64,000 nt of DNA, taken from positions 1,612,001 through 1,676,000 of the forward strand of contig CATNEN010000014.1 of the NCBI GenBank assembly GCA_950097015.1, given 5' to 3'. Source of the DNA: Macrostomum hystrix (taxonomy: Eukaryota > Platyhelminthes > Macrostomidae). The notes under the pieces were generated by a model. The model had not been told where the DNA came from. It made no database searches and saw only the letters and a program-made list of their open reading frames with translations. Position numbers and translations under genes: made by a program. Shown here piece after piece: positions 40,495 through 52,982 of this stretch. Numbering within the stretch: the first letter of the stretch is position 1; each line of letters begins with the position of its first letter.

Positions 40495-40995
40495 ATTCCT
40501 CAGCCCTCGTTCAGTCTCTCCCTCAGCCCTCATTCAGTCTCTCCCTCAGCCCTCATTCAGTCTCTCCCTCAGCCCTCATTCAGTCTCTCCCTCAGCCCTC
40601 ATTCAGTCTCTCCCTCAGCCCTCGTTCAGTCTCTGCCTCAGCCCTCGTTCAGTCGATTCCTCAGCCCTCATTCAGTCTCTCCCTCAGCCCTCATTCAGTC
40701 TCTCCCTCAGCCCTCATTCAGTCTCTGCCTCAGCCCTCGTTCAGTCTCTCCCTCAGCCCTCATTCAGTCGATTCCTCAGCCCTCATTCAGTCTCTCCCTC
40801 AGCCCTTGTTCAGTCGATTCCTCAGCACTCATTCAGTCTCTCCCTCAGCCCTTGTTCAGTCGATTCCTCAGCACTCATTCAGTCTCTCCCTCAGCCCTCA
40901 TTCAGTCTCTCCCTCAGCCCTCATTCAGTCTCTCCCTCAGCCCTCATTCAGTCTCTCCCTCAGCCCTCGTTCAGTCGATTCCTCAGCGCTCCTTC
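40495..40995. repeat. 23-bp minisatellite
   Basis: About 22 units of 23 bp, CCCTCAGCCCTCATTCAGTC plus three bases, with a CGATT variant for CTCTC. The lead-in ATAGTATGTCCTTATTCCTC recurs at 59485 and, inverted, at 48475-48510, where only one or a few units are present. The long open frames here are repeat by-products. Confidence 0.95.
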
Positions 40996-43766
40996 TCGAT
41001 CAGCATGTGGGTCTGGCCGGTGTTTCTGCGCAGCAGTAACAGAAGCAGGGCGGCAATCAGCAGCAGCAGCAGCGCCACCAGGCTCGTTCTCTCGGGACAT
41101 CACCTTGCCCTGAGCGAATAGAATGGCATGGATGAATTTACCAAAAGTGGGGATTTCAGGTAACTAAAAAACTGGAATTAGGATATCAGGTGAATTTAGA
41201 ACTGGAAGTAGGATATCAGGTGAATATTGAACTGGAAGTGGGATATCAGGTAACTATAGAACTGGAAGTGGTATTTCAGGTGAATATAGAACTGGAAGTG
41301 GGGATATCAGCAGGGATCAGAAGTGCTGAACATCCCGGCGCATTATTCATAGAAACAGGCAAAGGCGCACCTGGAAGTCGATGCTCATGACGATTGACTG
41401 CAGACTGCTGGTCACATCAAAGTCAGTTGAGTAGAAGCAGCGAGGATCGGCCCTGCAGTCTTTGTCACCGGCAGCTACGTCCTTAGAACCGTACCTGTCT
41501 TTGTGCATCCGAAGGTTCGCCAGGTCGGCGAGGCTGACGGAGCCGGGCCGGTAGCGGAGGTTGAAAACAGGCGTGAGGGTCTTGCGCTTCTGCAGCTCGG
41601 CAAGAACTTTCTCGTCCGAGATTGGGAGGACCTGTCGGGCGGTGAAGAGTCGGTAAAGTCGCGAGTGAGTGAAGGCGGGAAATAACGGGTCCATTAAATT
41701 TTATTTCCGACCGCGCGCACCTTAAATGACAGTCGATTTGTATTGCTATCGAATAAGATTTCGGACACGCCTGGCTGGTTGATGATGGCTAGGTCAGTGA
41801 GGTAGACATTGTCAATCTTGAACATGGCGACCACTTCGACGTCGATTTGCTTCAGATAGGCAGTCAATTCCGGTTTGAAAGCTACCGCGAACTCGGCGCC
41901 GGTGATGGTGGAGCAGTGCTGCATGGAGCAGTTCCTGGCCATACTCAAATCAAAGCTCTCAGGCCCTGGACGCTGCAAGAAGAAGACATTGCTGCCAGAC
42001 TCTACCGAGTATTTCGGCATGCCGATCTTCTCCGCATCGCCGGGGCTCACGGTGGCGCAGCACACGATGCGATGCGAGAAATCCCTGCCCATGGACGATT
42101 TGCGCGGCGGGACACTGTCAATCGTTATGTTGATGGTTCGCCTGCCCGGCACTGACGTCACCGTGTCAACAATGACAGGCTGGCGCGGACTAAACAGCGA
42201 GTTGAATTCGTCCAACTGCATCTCCTTCCACGTAGAGGGTTTACGACCAGCCGATGTTGAGAACACGGCACTGGTAACCACCTGGTCCAAGTTGCTAAAA
42301 AATGTAGTGCAGTTGTAAGACATGGACTCGCCTTCCATTGCGTAGATCCTGGGCGGCAGGTTGCCGGATACTACACTCGAGCTTTCAAATGGCTTATAGC
42401 TGAAATGTGGCATGCTGACAATCTGTACATTGAATGTGAAGCTAACACCACCGGCCTCGCAAGTGTACTGGCCAGAGTGACTGTTGTCCACGGTCTCCGT
42501 GAACTCAATGACATTGCCAGTCTTTGAGACTCGGATGCCGTCAACATTTGCCCAATCGATGAACATCGATGGCACTAACGTTCGTCGATTATTGTCTTTG
42601 CTGATGTGCGTAAATCTGTAGGTCGTCAGGGGGTCGGTGCAGATGATCGGGCAGACAAGAGGCGTGGTGTCCATGCCAGAGAAGATAAAAATAGGATCAT
42701 TGCTCAGGTTGGCCGGCAGCTTGCAACCGGCCTTTGTGCCCTGCCTGGTGTACATTACTTCATATTTGGATATCCTCTGTTTGATGACAAAATAGCGGTC
42801 ATAGGACCATAACTGACCGGAGAACGAGAGTGTGGCGCAGATGCTGAATTCAGAGAAATACATCTTATCGAACATGCTAGCAACAATGCTGCTGAGGCCG
42901 TAGGCTGCATAGTGCAGCTCGCCAGTGGCTAGATTCAAGTGCATATGCTTCAGCAGCTGCAGTCCGTTTTCTTCCAGCTCTGAGTAATAATTGACAAACA
43001 TAGCGGTAGTTGTCATATCGCGCATCGCGCTCCAACAGGGCCCTGCGTCAAAACTGAGCAATGCACCAAGGTTGACTTTTAACCTGAGAAAGGCTGGTGC
43101 CGACTTAAGCGCACTAACAATGCTTTGATCAATGAATTTCACGCTGCCAAAATCTGATGCCATCCTGAAATTTATCAAGAATTCATATGCTTCTGGAGTG
43201 AGGAATCTCAGCATGACATTTGAGCCAGACACCGGTTCGCTGTTCCAGTCTCCCAGGGGGTCCAGGCTCCACACGAAGACGCTATTGGACTCGAGCTTCA
43301 AATCCAGCTGCCCAGACACGCGGACCTGCACGGAGAGCTCTAGCTTCTTCCTAAAGACATCAACCGACGGCAATGAAGAAGGTTGAAGGACGAATTCGAA
43401 TGCGTTCGGCTTGCCTTCGACTGGCTGCAAGGAGAATGGGATCGGGGTGTTTTCACACTGCAGCTCGCGACCGGTCACGGCTGACAAGTCCAGATCGAGC
43501 CCGGCGCTGGTATCCGGGCACTTGTACTTGAGAACAGCTGAGTAGCCTATCTGCTGGTTTCTTTTGCCAACAAGAGAAATGTTGATTGTAAAGCTTTGCT
43601 TCGGCTTCAGAATGGCGAACATGTTGGGTCCGCCAACCTCCCACACATCATCCCAGGAGAGGAGAATCTTGCCAGTCTGGGTATAATTGAAGCGCACTTT
43701 CTCGGTGTTCTCGGACACTACAAAGCTGGCGCATGCCAGCCAGAGCAACAGAATGCTTTGGGAAAG
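40983..43766 (-). CDS. Secreted/type I membrane protein with Ig-like domain, multi-exon host gene
   Basis: Exons proposed: 43766-41721, 41631-41371 and a last exon ending at 40983. Donors are AAG|GTGCGC and CAG|GTGCGC, the acceptor is CCGACAG|GT, and the first join is in phase. Start 43766 is chosen because TTTGTTGCAG, a strong acceptor, ends four bases upstream; an ATG at 43808 is in frame. A signal peptide (ILLLWLACASFVVS) leads a long extracellular region with N-glycosylation sites, an Ig-like signature (NSHSGQYTCEA) and many Cys. On the minus strand, 41069-41013 encodes LVALLLLLIAALLLLLLRR, and a short tail (NTGQTHMLIEKER) then stops, a convincing membrane anchor. Its acceptor is unclear. 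No homologue is recognised. Confidence 0.6.
41160..41310. repeat. 30-bp tandem repeat in an intron
   Basis: About five imperfect units containing GAACTGGAAGTGGGATATCA, located between the second and last proposed exons of the membrane-protein gene. Confidence 0.85.
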
Positions 43767-43808
43767 CATGGGCTGCAACAAATGAACTCCTGCAATTAGG
43801 CTTAACAT

Positions 43809-45180
43809 TCATTGTTTCATAGTATTACACAGGTGGTAATTAGAATGCAAAAAAATAATTACTCAGATTATAATAAAAGAGTCAATGAGCTCATTGCAGA
43901 AAAATAGAATTGGCATTTAAATAAGCCAATAAACAACTATTATTTGTCATTTCTAAAAACGTATTTGCAGAAGCCTGTGTTATAGGTAAAAATTTGATTT
44001 AGTATCACTGCTTGCTGATAAATAATTACAAACATTTTCTAAAAACAAAGATTCTGTATAATCTTGGAAGGCTATAACGCTTCTGCAACACTATGAAAAT
44101 TAAAAAAGTAAATCTAGATATTAAAGTAACATTTTCTAGCAAAAACATTTTAGAGGATTTGGCCCACAGCTTTGACAGCTTTGATATAGTTGGTCATATA
44201 TGATAATATATTCAAACAAGGACTATACATCAATGCACACATGTAACATTCGAACATTACTCAAAGATTTGCACTTACACGAGAAGACTAAATTTTGAAT
44301 CTAGGAGCCCATGATACTAGCTTCATTTAATTGTAAAATGATTGATGAGCCAATATGAACTTAATTGTTTATCGATAATAGACCTACAAAAGTACAAATA
44401 GGACAGCAATGAAACAACAACATCCAAAATGCAGTGGTGTTTTATGCACATAAATATACGAGTATTTTAATCTAAATACATCAATTGATTTTAAATTTAT
44501 AATCAGGCTCTGATGTTTTGTGTATGAGCTTGGGAAAAAAAATGAAATTTAGATTTTTAGTTCAAATATTTGTGGTTTTGGAAAGATGCAATTCGATTAT
44601 TTAAATTACATGACTGTAAATTTTGAAATTGATTTTTACTAACTTATAGGGAGCAGATTTCTTTTATAACAGTGGATCTGTTGATTTGTCTGAGTGAATT
44701 TTCCTAGATATGTAAATGCAAATATCTTATCTTAAATAATCAGATATCTTATGTAGTAAACATAGTTTACCAGCAACTTGAACTGATTCGGTACAGAAGC
44801 AGATTCTGACGCATCAATGACTGGAAGAATTCATCTTGTAAAAAGGCAAGGGTCTTCCCGCTGCCAGATTATCCCAAAGCCGCTTTGAGCTTTTGGAAAA
44901 GTGCAACTCGATTATTTAAATAATAGGACTGTAAATGTACTTGTACATCAAAGCTGCGGACTGTGAAGTGATTTAAGATCTGATAAAAATTGAGATAAAA
45001 TCATAGCAATATTGACAAAATACTTCAGCTTTGGGGCAATCAACACCTTAGAGAGAAGTCTGCTAAAATAGACTGGAATACAATTTACCATATTTTGGAA
45101 AGTAAGGAAACTTTGTTGGTTATTATTTCTTTTCTCATTACCCACTAACTTTTCTGATCTACATTTTTACCTTCTCTCAT
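43809..45180. other. AT-rich intergenic region
   Basis: No gene recognised. It contains scattered AT-rich runs and is presumably the 5' flank of the membrane-protein gene. Confidence 0.5.
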
Positions 45181-45224
45181 TCATGACTTATTCTCCCTTG
45201 TCATCGATATCGTTTTGCCTCAAA

Positions 45225-45525
45225 AGAGAAGAAAAGCAGAGAGAGAGAAGAGATACATAATGAAAAAGACAGAAATAACAGAGAGAGTAGAAAAGAAGAA
45301 AAAACAAAAAGCAAAAGAGAAGGAGAAAAAGCTGAGTAGAAGAGACAGAGAATAAAACAGCGAGAGAGAAGAAGAGAAGAAAAGCAGAGGGAGAGAATTG
45401 ATAAGAATAATTAAAAGAAGGAAAACAGAAAAATAGTAGAAGAGAAAGAAAGTGGAAGTAAAGGAGAAGAAAATCAAAGAGTAGAGGAGAATAAGAAGAA
45501 AGAAGTAAAAAGAAGAGTTTTTGCC
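45225..45525 (+). repeat. Purine-rich (GA) tract
   Basis: About 300 bases of almost pure A and G on the plus strand (AGAAGAGAAGAAAAGCAGAG-like), interrupted by few pyrimidines. Leu/Phe/Ser-rich frames on the minus strand are compositional artefacts. Confidence 0.85.
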
Positions 45526-45599
45526 ATCCACATGAGTTCCTCACTCACTATCGGTCTCTTGGTCCCAGATGATGAGTTTTTCAGCGAGATCGTGGTGTC

Positions 45600-46171
45600 A
45601 GACCATGACGGAACCGAGCTTTGATCAGGGGCTTTGCTTCAGTGAGCCAATCTGGTGTAGGACACTAGTCTGCTTCAGTGAGCCAATCTGGTGTAGGACA
45701 CTAGTCTGTCAAAGACTGACATAGACTTGTTGCTGGTCTGGGCTGCGGCTACCAGTTCCACATATTCTTTGTCCTTCTGCTTGGCGTCAGTGTACCTATC
45801 CTTGAGCACACCGAGAGCAGTCTCAAAAGGCATCTGGTCGCCGGTGAATGATCAGGTATGACATCAGTTGGGCCTCCCAGGAGTCGAACTTCATTTTCGG
45901 CTGATAAGCCGGTGGAGGGCGGAGCTTAGTCATACCAGACAGCGACGGCGACGGCGAGTAATGAGAGTATTAGGAGGACTGGCAAGGTGCTCCTCCAGCA
46001 TCCTATGAAGGATGCCAAGGTCTGGGCGAGCATGACCTGCTTGTTAAAACAATGGGCAGCGGCGGCAGCTTCGCCAGCATGCTCTGGGAATTTGGATTCG
46101 GTGGATGCCGACACTGCGGCGTTTCCACCGCCCGGTGGCGCCATGACCTGGTTTTCCCCGTTGTCTGACAT
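45600..46171 (-). pseudogene. Decayed retroelement gag-like sequence
   Basis: The frame from an ATG at 46171 reads MSDNGENQVMAPPGGGN and is then broken. Another frame continues with MKFDSWEAQLMSYLI, and a third with FETALGVLKDRYTDAKQKDK and EYVELVAAAQTSNK. The order and style fit the capsid part of a retroelement gag, with at least two frameshifts. A 36-bp stretch (CTTCAGTGAGCCAATCTGGT...) is duplicated in tandem at 45638-45709. The family is uncertain. Confidence 0.4.
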
Positions 46172-46559
46172 GGTGTCGCAACGGCAGACAGCAAGAGCAA
46201 CCACAGGGAGAGGCCTGTGTCAGGCAGTTGGAACAGAATGGAGTGAAAGCAGAATCAAGCTAAATCGAAGTGATGCCGAGGATTGCGGGTGTGTAGGGCG
46301 AGATGGCGAGGGAAGGTGAGTTTAATACTTGCCTGACTGGGGCAAACCACACAAATCCTCCTACAGGGGAGAATCCTATCACGCAAATCCCTAAGCTAAC
46401 AGTCAGGCGATAGTCCCTGCAAATAATTTTACACAGCGGGACAACCTGGCACTGCGGAATAGCTCAACGCCTTGTCGACAGCTGACGGTGACCGGACTGC
46501 TTGCTCGGCGCGGTACACTCGCTCGCCACGGATCTTCGGACCGGGGCCGGACTCTTTAA

Positions 46560-46720
46560 GAGTCACGCAGTCGAGCCCACCTTGATGTAGCATACCCGAA
46601 ACCCACGGGCTGATCTCCTCTAGAGTCACGCAGTCGAGCCCACCTCGATATACTCGTAGCATACCCGAAACCCACGGGCTGAACTCCTCCAGAGTCACGC
46701 AGTCGAGCCCACACGATGAT
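46560..46720. repeat. Three imperfect ~60-bp direct repeats
   Basis: AGAGTCACGCAGTCGAGCCC occurs three times, each associated with GCATACCCGAAACCCACGGG. It lies in the presumed leader region of the gag-like remnant. Confidence 0.85.
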
Positions 46721-46825
46721 GCGGCAACAGCGGTGCTCACACCCATGGCACGATGATGGCCGCTGGTCTCGCAGTTGGAAGCCGACAGTGCAGAGCAGAG
46801 CCTCGGTGGGGCCTCCAAAATTTAT

Positions 46826-47464
46826 GTGACGATGAGTTCCGGCTGTGCTGGATTGGCAATGGCAAATTGACTTACCATTTATATCGTTATAACAGAGATA
46901 TAACTTTTCTACAGCACTAAGTAAAGTGCTGTAGCGGTATCTCTAAGTTTGTATTTGTAGATTTCATTTGCTCTGCTGGTGACGATATTGTATTTGTACA
47001 CGGCGAACAAGGTCGGGTTGCAACGCAGATGGGGGGCGTGACTGGTCAATGAATGGCAGTGGCATTAGTAGACGAACAGATCGTTGCAATGATGGATTTA
47101 CAGATAGTGGCAGTGGTGGACTAACAAATAGTAGCTATTGTGACTAACTCAGGAGAACAGGTGGCGAGTCTTGGCAGGCAGAGCAGCGCAGGGCGAAGCG
47201 GCAGTGGAAGAGCTCGCTCGGGCGGGGATCGGCAATAAATAGGCCGGCGCAAATTTTAACAAAATGTATACTGCAGAAAATGATTGGCTAGAAAATGAAC
47301 AGCCAGTTGAACTTTGCAGATGAGCGTGGACGATTGGCATGAGCGATTGGCTGAGAAGAAAGTAATCATCACGGGTGGCGCAAGGGACTCAATGTACGTT
47401 GACGACTACTTCCAGTAGCAATCTAAGAAGTAAACGGTATTTGCAAAAATTGGGACAGCGTTAC
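46826..47464 (-). repeat. Possible LTR of the gag-like remnant
   Basis: In minus sense it begins TGTAACGCTGTCCC near 47464 and ends CATCGTCACA at 46826. It is followed after seven bases by TGGAGGCCCCACCGAGG, which starts TGG like a primer-binding site. No second copy confirms it. Confidence 0.35.
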
Positions 47465-47700
47465 ATTAATTTAAATTTCATAGCGCCTACTGCAGGAAGT
47501 GACAACGTCACGTTAAGAAAAATATGTACCTCAGTTAAAGCATTATTTGAGTAAATTATATAGTGTATTATGATATAGTATAGTATACACTATGACAAAG
47601 TTGTTTAAGATACTTCAAGCGGAGTTATAAATATACGAGCGTAATATCTTTTCAAAATAAATAAATTTATTTATAATAAATTTTATTAAAAGTACATATC

Positions 47701-47775
47701 TAAATAAGACGTACGAGTATGACTCGAACCTGGGCCACTCTCAACACAGGCAGACACCGCTGAGTTTCAGAAGTT
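47701..47775 (-). repeat. tRNA-like remnant
   Basis: The minus strand carries GGTTCGAGTCAT, close to a B box, about 35 bases after CAGCGGTGTCTGCC. It resembles a decayed tRNA-derived SINE head. It is not a foldable tRNA that I can support. Confidence 0.3.
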
Positions 47776-49332
47776 GTTGGCATTAACTGCGACATCCGCA
47801 TATTAGTATGCAATTCTCAATAGAAACTTCCTCTTTAGCATCATTTTAGCATCAAGACACGAGTTATTTTGCATTGGCGACACACGTATATATCTAACAG
47901 CCTTAGTGGTACGTTTTTGGAAATTAGACACTTAAACGCACATTTAAACATCACTTTCACGTCTATACGACTGATCTAACGAAATCTAGAGCTAGAAGTT
48001 GTGCCATTTTACTAAAAACTATACCGTTTTTTTCTTTAGAGTTAAGTAAAGTTGTATTTGTCCTAGCACTTTCACGTACGTGATAGTTCAGCTATTTGAG
48101 CATCGAATAAAAAAATCTCAAAAATCGTTGCGCAAAAAAATAATTCGGCTTTAAAACTTCTACCCCCTGTTTTGTACATTTTATAAGTTACATATGAAAA
48201 GTACCTGTTAGAAATGGTCATCCACTCAAGTGCTTGGCGTCGTTGGAAAGACCATTTGACACCAAACTCAAAATAATTGGGTCCCTTTTCTATAAAATCT
48301 TAACACAACGTCTGTTTAAGAAGAGAGACCCTCGCCTCAAATTTATCTGGATTTTGAGTCGCTGCTCAGCCACCGTTCGATTTGAAGACTAAAAAGTGTA
48401 CTCGATTGTGCTACCGTGTTTGACACAAGGCTATGAAGGTCCCATGTCAGCAGCTGAGGGAGTGACTGAACGAGGGCTGAGGAATAAGGACATACTATGC
48501 TACATAAGGATATACTATGCTACATAACTTACTAGGCTAGTAATGAAGTCGGTGACTTATTACGGGATGAGTGAGCCGTGATGCATATCGATCAAAGTAC
48601 TGACTACTGATAAAGACTTATTAAAGACTCTGACTGAGACTGACCCCTGCCCTTTTGTTCTCTCTCCTAGACCCGCCATAAATCCCTTGGCGTTCAGTGA
48701 TTTTTCAAACTTTCAATAAAGAGAGGGGGCGCAGTGTCTTTAATCATTCGTCCAACTTTCTTAATTATCAATCCCGCTATATCAAAGTCTAAATTTCTAT
48801 TGTCTAAAGTATGGCCCATTTCAATAAACCATACATTTTAACAACGCAAAGGAAAGGGAAGGGACCCAGCACAGCACAGCTTGGCCCCAGCTAATGTACG
48901 AGTACACTCAAACCCCAATAGACAGAAATCTCGTCCCCACAAAAAACACTGACAAATGCATGGAGGGCTGTAGCCTGTGTACTTTAAGTGAAGCTTCAAG
49001 CCTTCAACAAATAAAATTTCGGTTTCGATTTTCATGTGATGCAAAAAAGTTGATCGCAAAAACAGGATGATCTTTCACTAATTACTGCTTACGAGTACTT
49101 CATATTCATACTTCATCAGATAATTAAACTTTCCAAGACTAAAGCAACATATTCATTTCAATGCTGGGCACACAATTTATATGCGAAACTTACATACATG
49201 CGAATCATGCGATGCGATTACTTATCCATTTTAGCACAATTTTCACTCAAGGTTGCATTATTTGTGTGCATGAAAAAAAATCTCATTTTATAAATGAAAA
49301 TCAATACTGTACATCTGAAATGTGATGCACAG
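47776..49332. other. Non-coding interval
   Basis: No gene seen. 48455-48515 is an inverted copy of the lead-in and first unit of the 23-bp satellite (GAGTGACTGAACGAGGGCTG, AGGACATACTATGCTACATA). The remainder is AT-rich. Confidence 0.5.
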
Positions 49333-50749
49333 CTTCAAGTGACATGTCATTGTCTTGGAAACATCTAGACGCATCTATTGAAACCATTTTCAATGACATT
49401 GGGGCAAAGAACAACATTTTATTTGAGTAAATCCGAAAATGCAGCTTCTCTTAAAAGTACTGCATCGTGTACTGTCACTCAATCAATGTTTACAGGCAGG
49501 CATGGATGCTGTCCTTTTGAAGAGGGCTCTAAATGCTATCCAACGACACCAAACTTGATTCGAGAAATCGCACTACTAAAATCGTATGAGTAATCTTATG
49601 ATAAATTGGCATGGGCCCCGGGTGTCAAAATTGCTGTAATGTGCGTTCCATTTCGAAAAATCGAATTTTCCAACACTAATGCAGCTGCTCATCAGATGCA
49701 GAATAGTATTGGGTACAATTCGTCTCTGTACATCAAAAAAATTCGCAAGACCGTTTTTACAAAATTTACCTTTATAGGTTCGAAAAATTGCATGATTTTT
49801 CTAATTTCTACGAAAACAACACGTTTTCCAACTGCAAATCAAGCTTTAGCATCTTGAATGTGACGCTGACTTTAAGTTGACATGTCATTCTCTTTCAAAC
49901 ATCCACATGCGTCTATTGACACCATTTGCAGTTCAATACGACAAAGTGCACTATCGTAGGGGCGGAAATGGCAAACCTTTTCTCTCATACGTACACCTGT
50001 ACAGGTACATATCTTAGTACAGATGGCCAACTACTGAATGTGTGTACACGAGTCTAGTATCAAATGAAAGAGGGTCTTAAATGCAATTCAGCAACGGTAA
50101 GTGCAACACCAACGGATGCAGTAATCAAAAGTTATGACTGATCCTGTTTTGAATGTTTTAGCTCCCCGGGGGGTCAAAATTTGGGATTTTCGCATCCACC
50201 ATCGGGGCAAGTGGATGATTAGAAAATTCGAGATATACATTTTGTGCGCACATCTGTTGCGCTTCTAAAAACTGAAACCGCATTCGAATCACACACCAAA
50301 TACGTTCTGGCCATGCAGTTTTGTACCTCGAAAAATGCAAAAATTTGCAAAATTATCAAAAAATCACGTTTTTTTACTTGAAATGTTAATACCGTTAATC
50401 ATATGCCTCGCACTGCTTCCGTTGACAGAGCAAATATTTATAGGACATCTGTACCTTGAAAAATGACTAAAAATGACCAAAATCACGTTTTTAGGATTTA
50501 ATTACCCACATCTTCGGTAAACAACATTCAATCAGTCTGAAACCAACATTTTCGTACGTATAGGCGACACCCAAGAAAGTTGGTTGACATGTGTTGAAAT
50601 GCGATTCAAGTCACATGTCTGTGTCATAGAGGCGTCCAAAGTGCACCCTGTACTAAAAGTACTTTAAAAGTGCACATTTATTTCAATCACAAAAGTACAC
50701 GGTCAAAAAATTTCTCCACCATCAAGTAGGCCTATGTGTTAGGGTTACG
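49333..50749. repeat. Large dispersed repeat B, copy 2
   Basis: Direct match to 9921-11130 from 49427 on, with extra sequence at its left end that resembles an internal part of the same repeat (TGACATGTCATT followed by CATCTA). It has no long conserved frame. It is about 200 bases longer than copy 1 because of insertions near 50340-50510. Confidence 0.9.
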
Positions 50750-50754
50750 ATCCC

Positions 50755-50935
50755 GCACTGTCTATGGCACAAACGCTGCAGAATTTATGCTCTTAGCCTC
50801 GGCAGGCAGTCGTACAAACTACTTTTGTTGCACTCGCTCTGAAGTTTCGTTTGTATGCGCAGATCAGTAACTCTGCGAACATGGAATAGTTTTTTCTGTC
50901 CCTAGACAGTGCCTGAGATCTGGCACTAGACCTCA
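50755..50935. repeat. Dispersed repeat C fragment
   Basis: Contains GTCTATGGCACAAACGCTGC and GAAGTTTCGTTTGTATGCGC, which match in inverted orientation pieces at 40205-40275 and 17465-17510. It runs straight into the 19-bp satellite. Confidence 0.75.
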
Positions 50936-51395
50936 GATCTGACACTAGAACTCAGATCTGACACTAGAACTCAGATCTGACACTAGAACTCAGATCTGAC
51001 ACTAGAACTCAGATCTGACACTAGAACTCAGATCTGAAACTAGAACTCAGATCTGACACTAGAACTCAGATCTGACACTAGAACTCAGATCTGAAACTAG
51101 AACTCAGATCTGACACTAGAACTCAGATCTGACACTAGAACTCAGATCTGACACTAGAACTCAGATCTGACACTAGAACTCAGATCTGACACTAGAACTC
51201 AGATCTGACACTAGAACTCAGATCTGACACTAGAACTCAGATCTGACACTAGAACTCAGATCTGACACTAGAACTCAGATCTGACACTAGAACTCAGATC
51301 TGACACTAGAACTCAGATCTGACACTAGAACTCAGATCTGACACTAGAACTCAGATCTGACACTAGAACTCAGATCTGACACTAGAACTCAGACG
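50911..51395. repeat. 19-bp satellite (about 25 units)
   Basis: Tandem AGATCTGACACTAGAACTC. A single GTGTCAGATCTCAGATC near 17430 in another fragment of repeat C may be the seed from which the array expanded. Confidence 0.97.
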
Positions 51396-51539
51396 GAAAT
51401 TACCGTTCACTAATTACTTGTCAAGCCTGTAGTTTGTAGATTGAGGGCTTCCTGGACACTTATGTTTTCGCATACCTGAGCAACCGAACACTTTTCCTGG
51501 AAGTCTCGGCCAAGTTCACACCGCATGACAAGTGCTGCG

Positions 51540-52200
51540 AGGGTCGCAAACCCTACGATAATTCATGCTTTATGCAACTCCGTGGATAAATCATGCTTCC
51601 TCCTCGATAGTTCATGCATCCCTCTTGATAATTCATGCTTTCCCCCGATAATTCATGCGACCCTCTCAATTATTCATGCTTATCCCTCGATACTTTTGGT
51701 AACCGCTTTGATAGTTTATGACTTCCCCTCAATAATTCATGCTTCCCATAGATAATTTCTGCTATTCAGTCGATAATTCATGCTTCCCATAGATAATTTC
51801 TGCTATTCAGTCGATAATTCATGCTTCGTCATGGTCCCTCGACAAAGCAGGCTACCCTCTCGACAAATCTTGCTACCCCTCGATAATTTATGCTACCCCC
51901 ACTAGAAATCATGCTACTCTCAACATTTGATGAAGTTCCCTCAAAAGTACTTGCTGTTCCCTCGATAATGCATGAAACAACCTTAAGTAATCAAGCTATT
52001 CTTGATTACTAGGGGAGAAGTAAATAACGCTCTGAAGCCCTGACAAACATGCAAAAATCATTTAAATTTTCAATCACAATTTTATACTTATCTTTTCTTG
52101 AGATATCTCCTTAATAAATCGTGCTGTCTCCCGGATAATTCATGCTTCCCCTTAATAGTTCATGCTAACCCCCTTGATAATTCATACCTTAATAATAATT
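51540..52200. repeat. Degenerate ATAATTCATGCT repeats
   Basis: Many imperfect, irregularly spaced copies of CTCGATAATTCATGCTTCCC and variants. Similar motifs follow the 66/67-bp satellite at 58200-58360 and appear inverted near 59340-59470. Confidence 0.8.
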
Positions 52201-52473
52201 GCAGGAGGGCTGTGGGCTATTGCACATCATCTGGTGACACTAGACCCTCAGCCAGCGGGAGGCAATTCTGCCCATTTCGCTGACTCCTGAGCACAAACGC
52301 ACACAGATACTGTACACAGGCATACACTCACACAGGTGTGTACATCTGCCCTGACTTTCTCATCGCCAGGCAGTGTACAATTAACTGTGCCTTGGAGGTT
52401 GGCCCTCAAGGGCGTAAATTGCACGACAAGCCCCCAAGCCTTCTCTCCGCGGCTGCGCCCCAAATAAATGTGG

Positions 52474-52546
52474 CCTCGCCGTGGAATCGAACTTAGGGAC
52501 CGTAGTGCAAGAGGCAAACGCGATAACCGCTCTTCCACCGACCCCC
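52474..52546 (-). repeat. tRNA-like unit (possible SINE head or tRNA pseudogene)
   Basis: In minus sense it contains a perfect B box GTTCGATTCC and an A-box-like GGTGGAAGAGCGGTTATCG about 45 bases upstream. I cannot pair a full acceptor stem, so I do not call a functional tRNA. It is embedded in a repeat whose second copy (59041-59240) stops just short of the B box. Confidence 0.55.
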
Positions 52547-52690
52547 GTTTACTTAAGTAAGTTGAGACGGTCTATTTGAGTAGGCTGAGACTCTTCATTT
52601 CAGTATTTCCCTGCAATCTTTATGAATATTAGGTTTTATTCATTCAGGGATCACCTGAGGGGCACTGCCATTTTGTGAGCCGATGGTCAC
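52491..52690. repeat. Dispersed repeat containing the tRNA-like unit, copy 1
   Basis: About 200 bases match 59041-59240 in the same orientation, including CGATAACCGCTCTTCCACCG, GCTGAGACTCTTCATTT and TTTTATTCATTCAGGGATC. Confidence 0.9.
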
Positions 52691-52982
52691 CAGGGGCTAG
52701 CGAAATGTGCGGTTCCTCCGCCTCCTCGCTGCGTCTGCCGGTCGGGCGCACCCTGCAGCTCAGTCAAGAACGGCAGGCTGCGACTAACTCTCTAGCTGAC
52801 GGACAGCTGACTAAAATATAAGCTTCTGTAAACATTTAATTTCTTATTAATTAAAAACAGGAATCCGTATATGAAAAGACAAAAAAACAGTCACGCAGCT
52901 GGAGTTCGCGTAAAAGGCTGCATTCCTTATCTCAATTTCTATTTACAAAAGAGAATGCTGCATTGAAAGGCACAGTTTTTAG

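Noticed and set aside
40487-41121. Ser/Leu/Pro-rich plus-strand frames
   Set aside because: By-products of the 23-bp satellite; the last part lies opposite the membrane-helix exon of a minus-strand gene.
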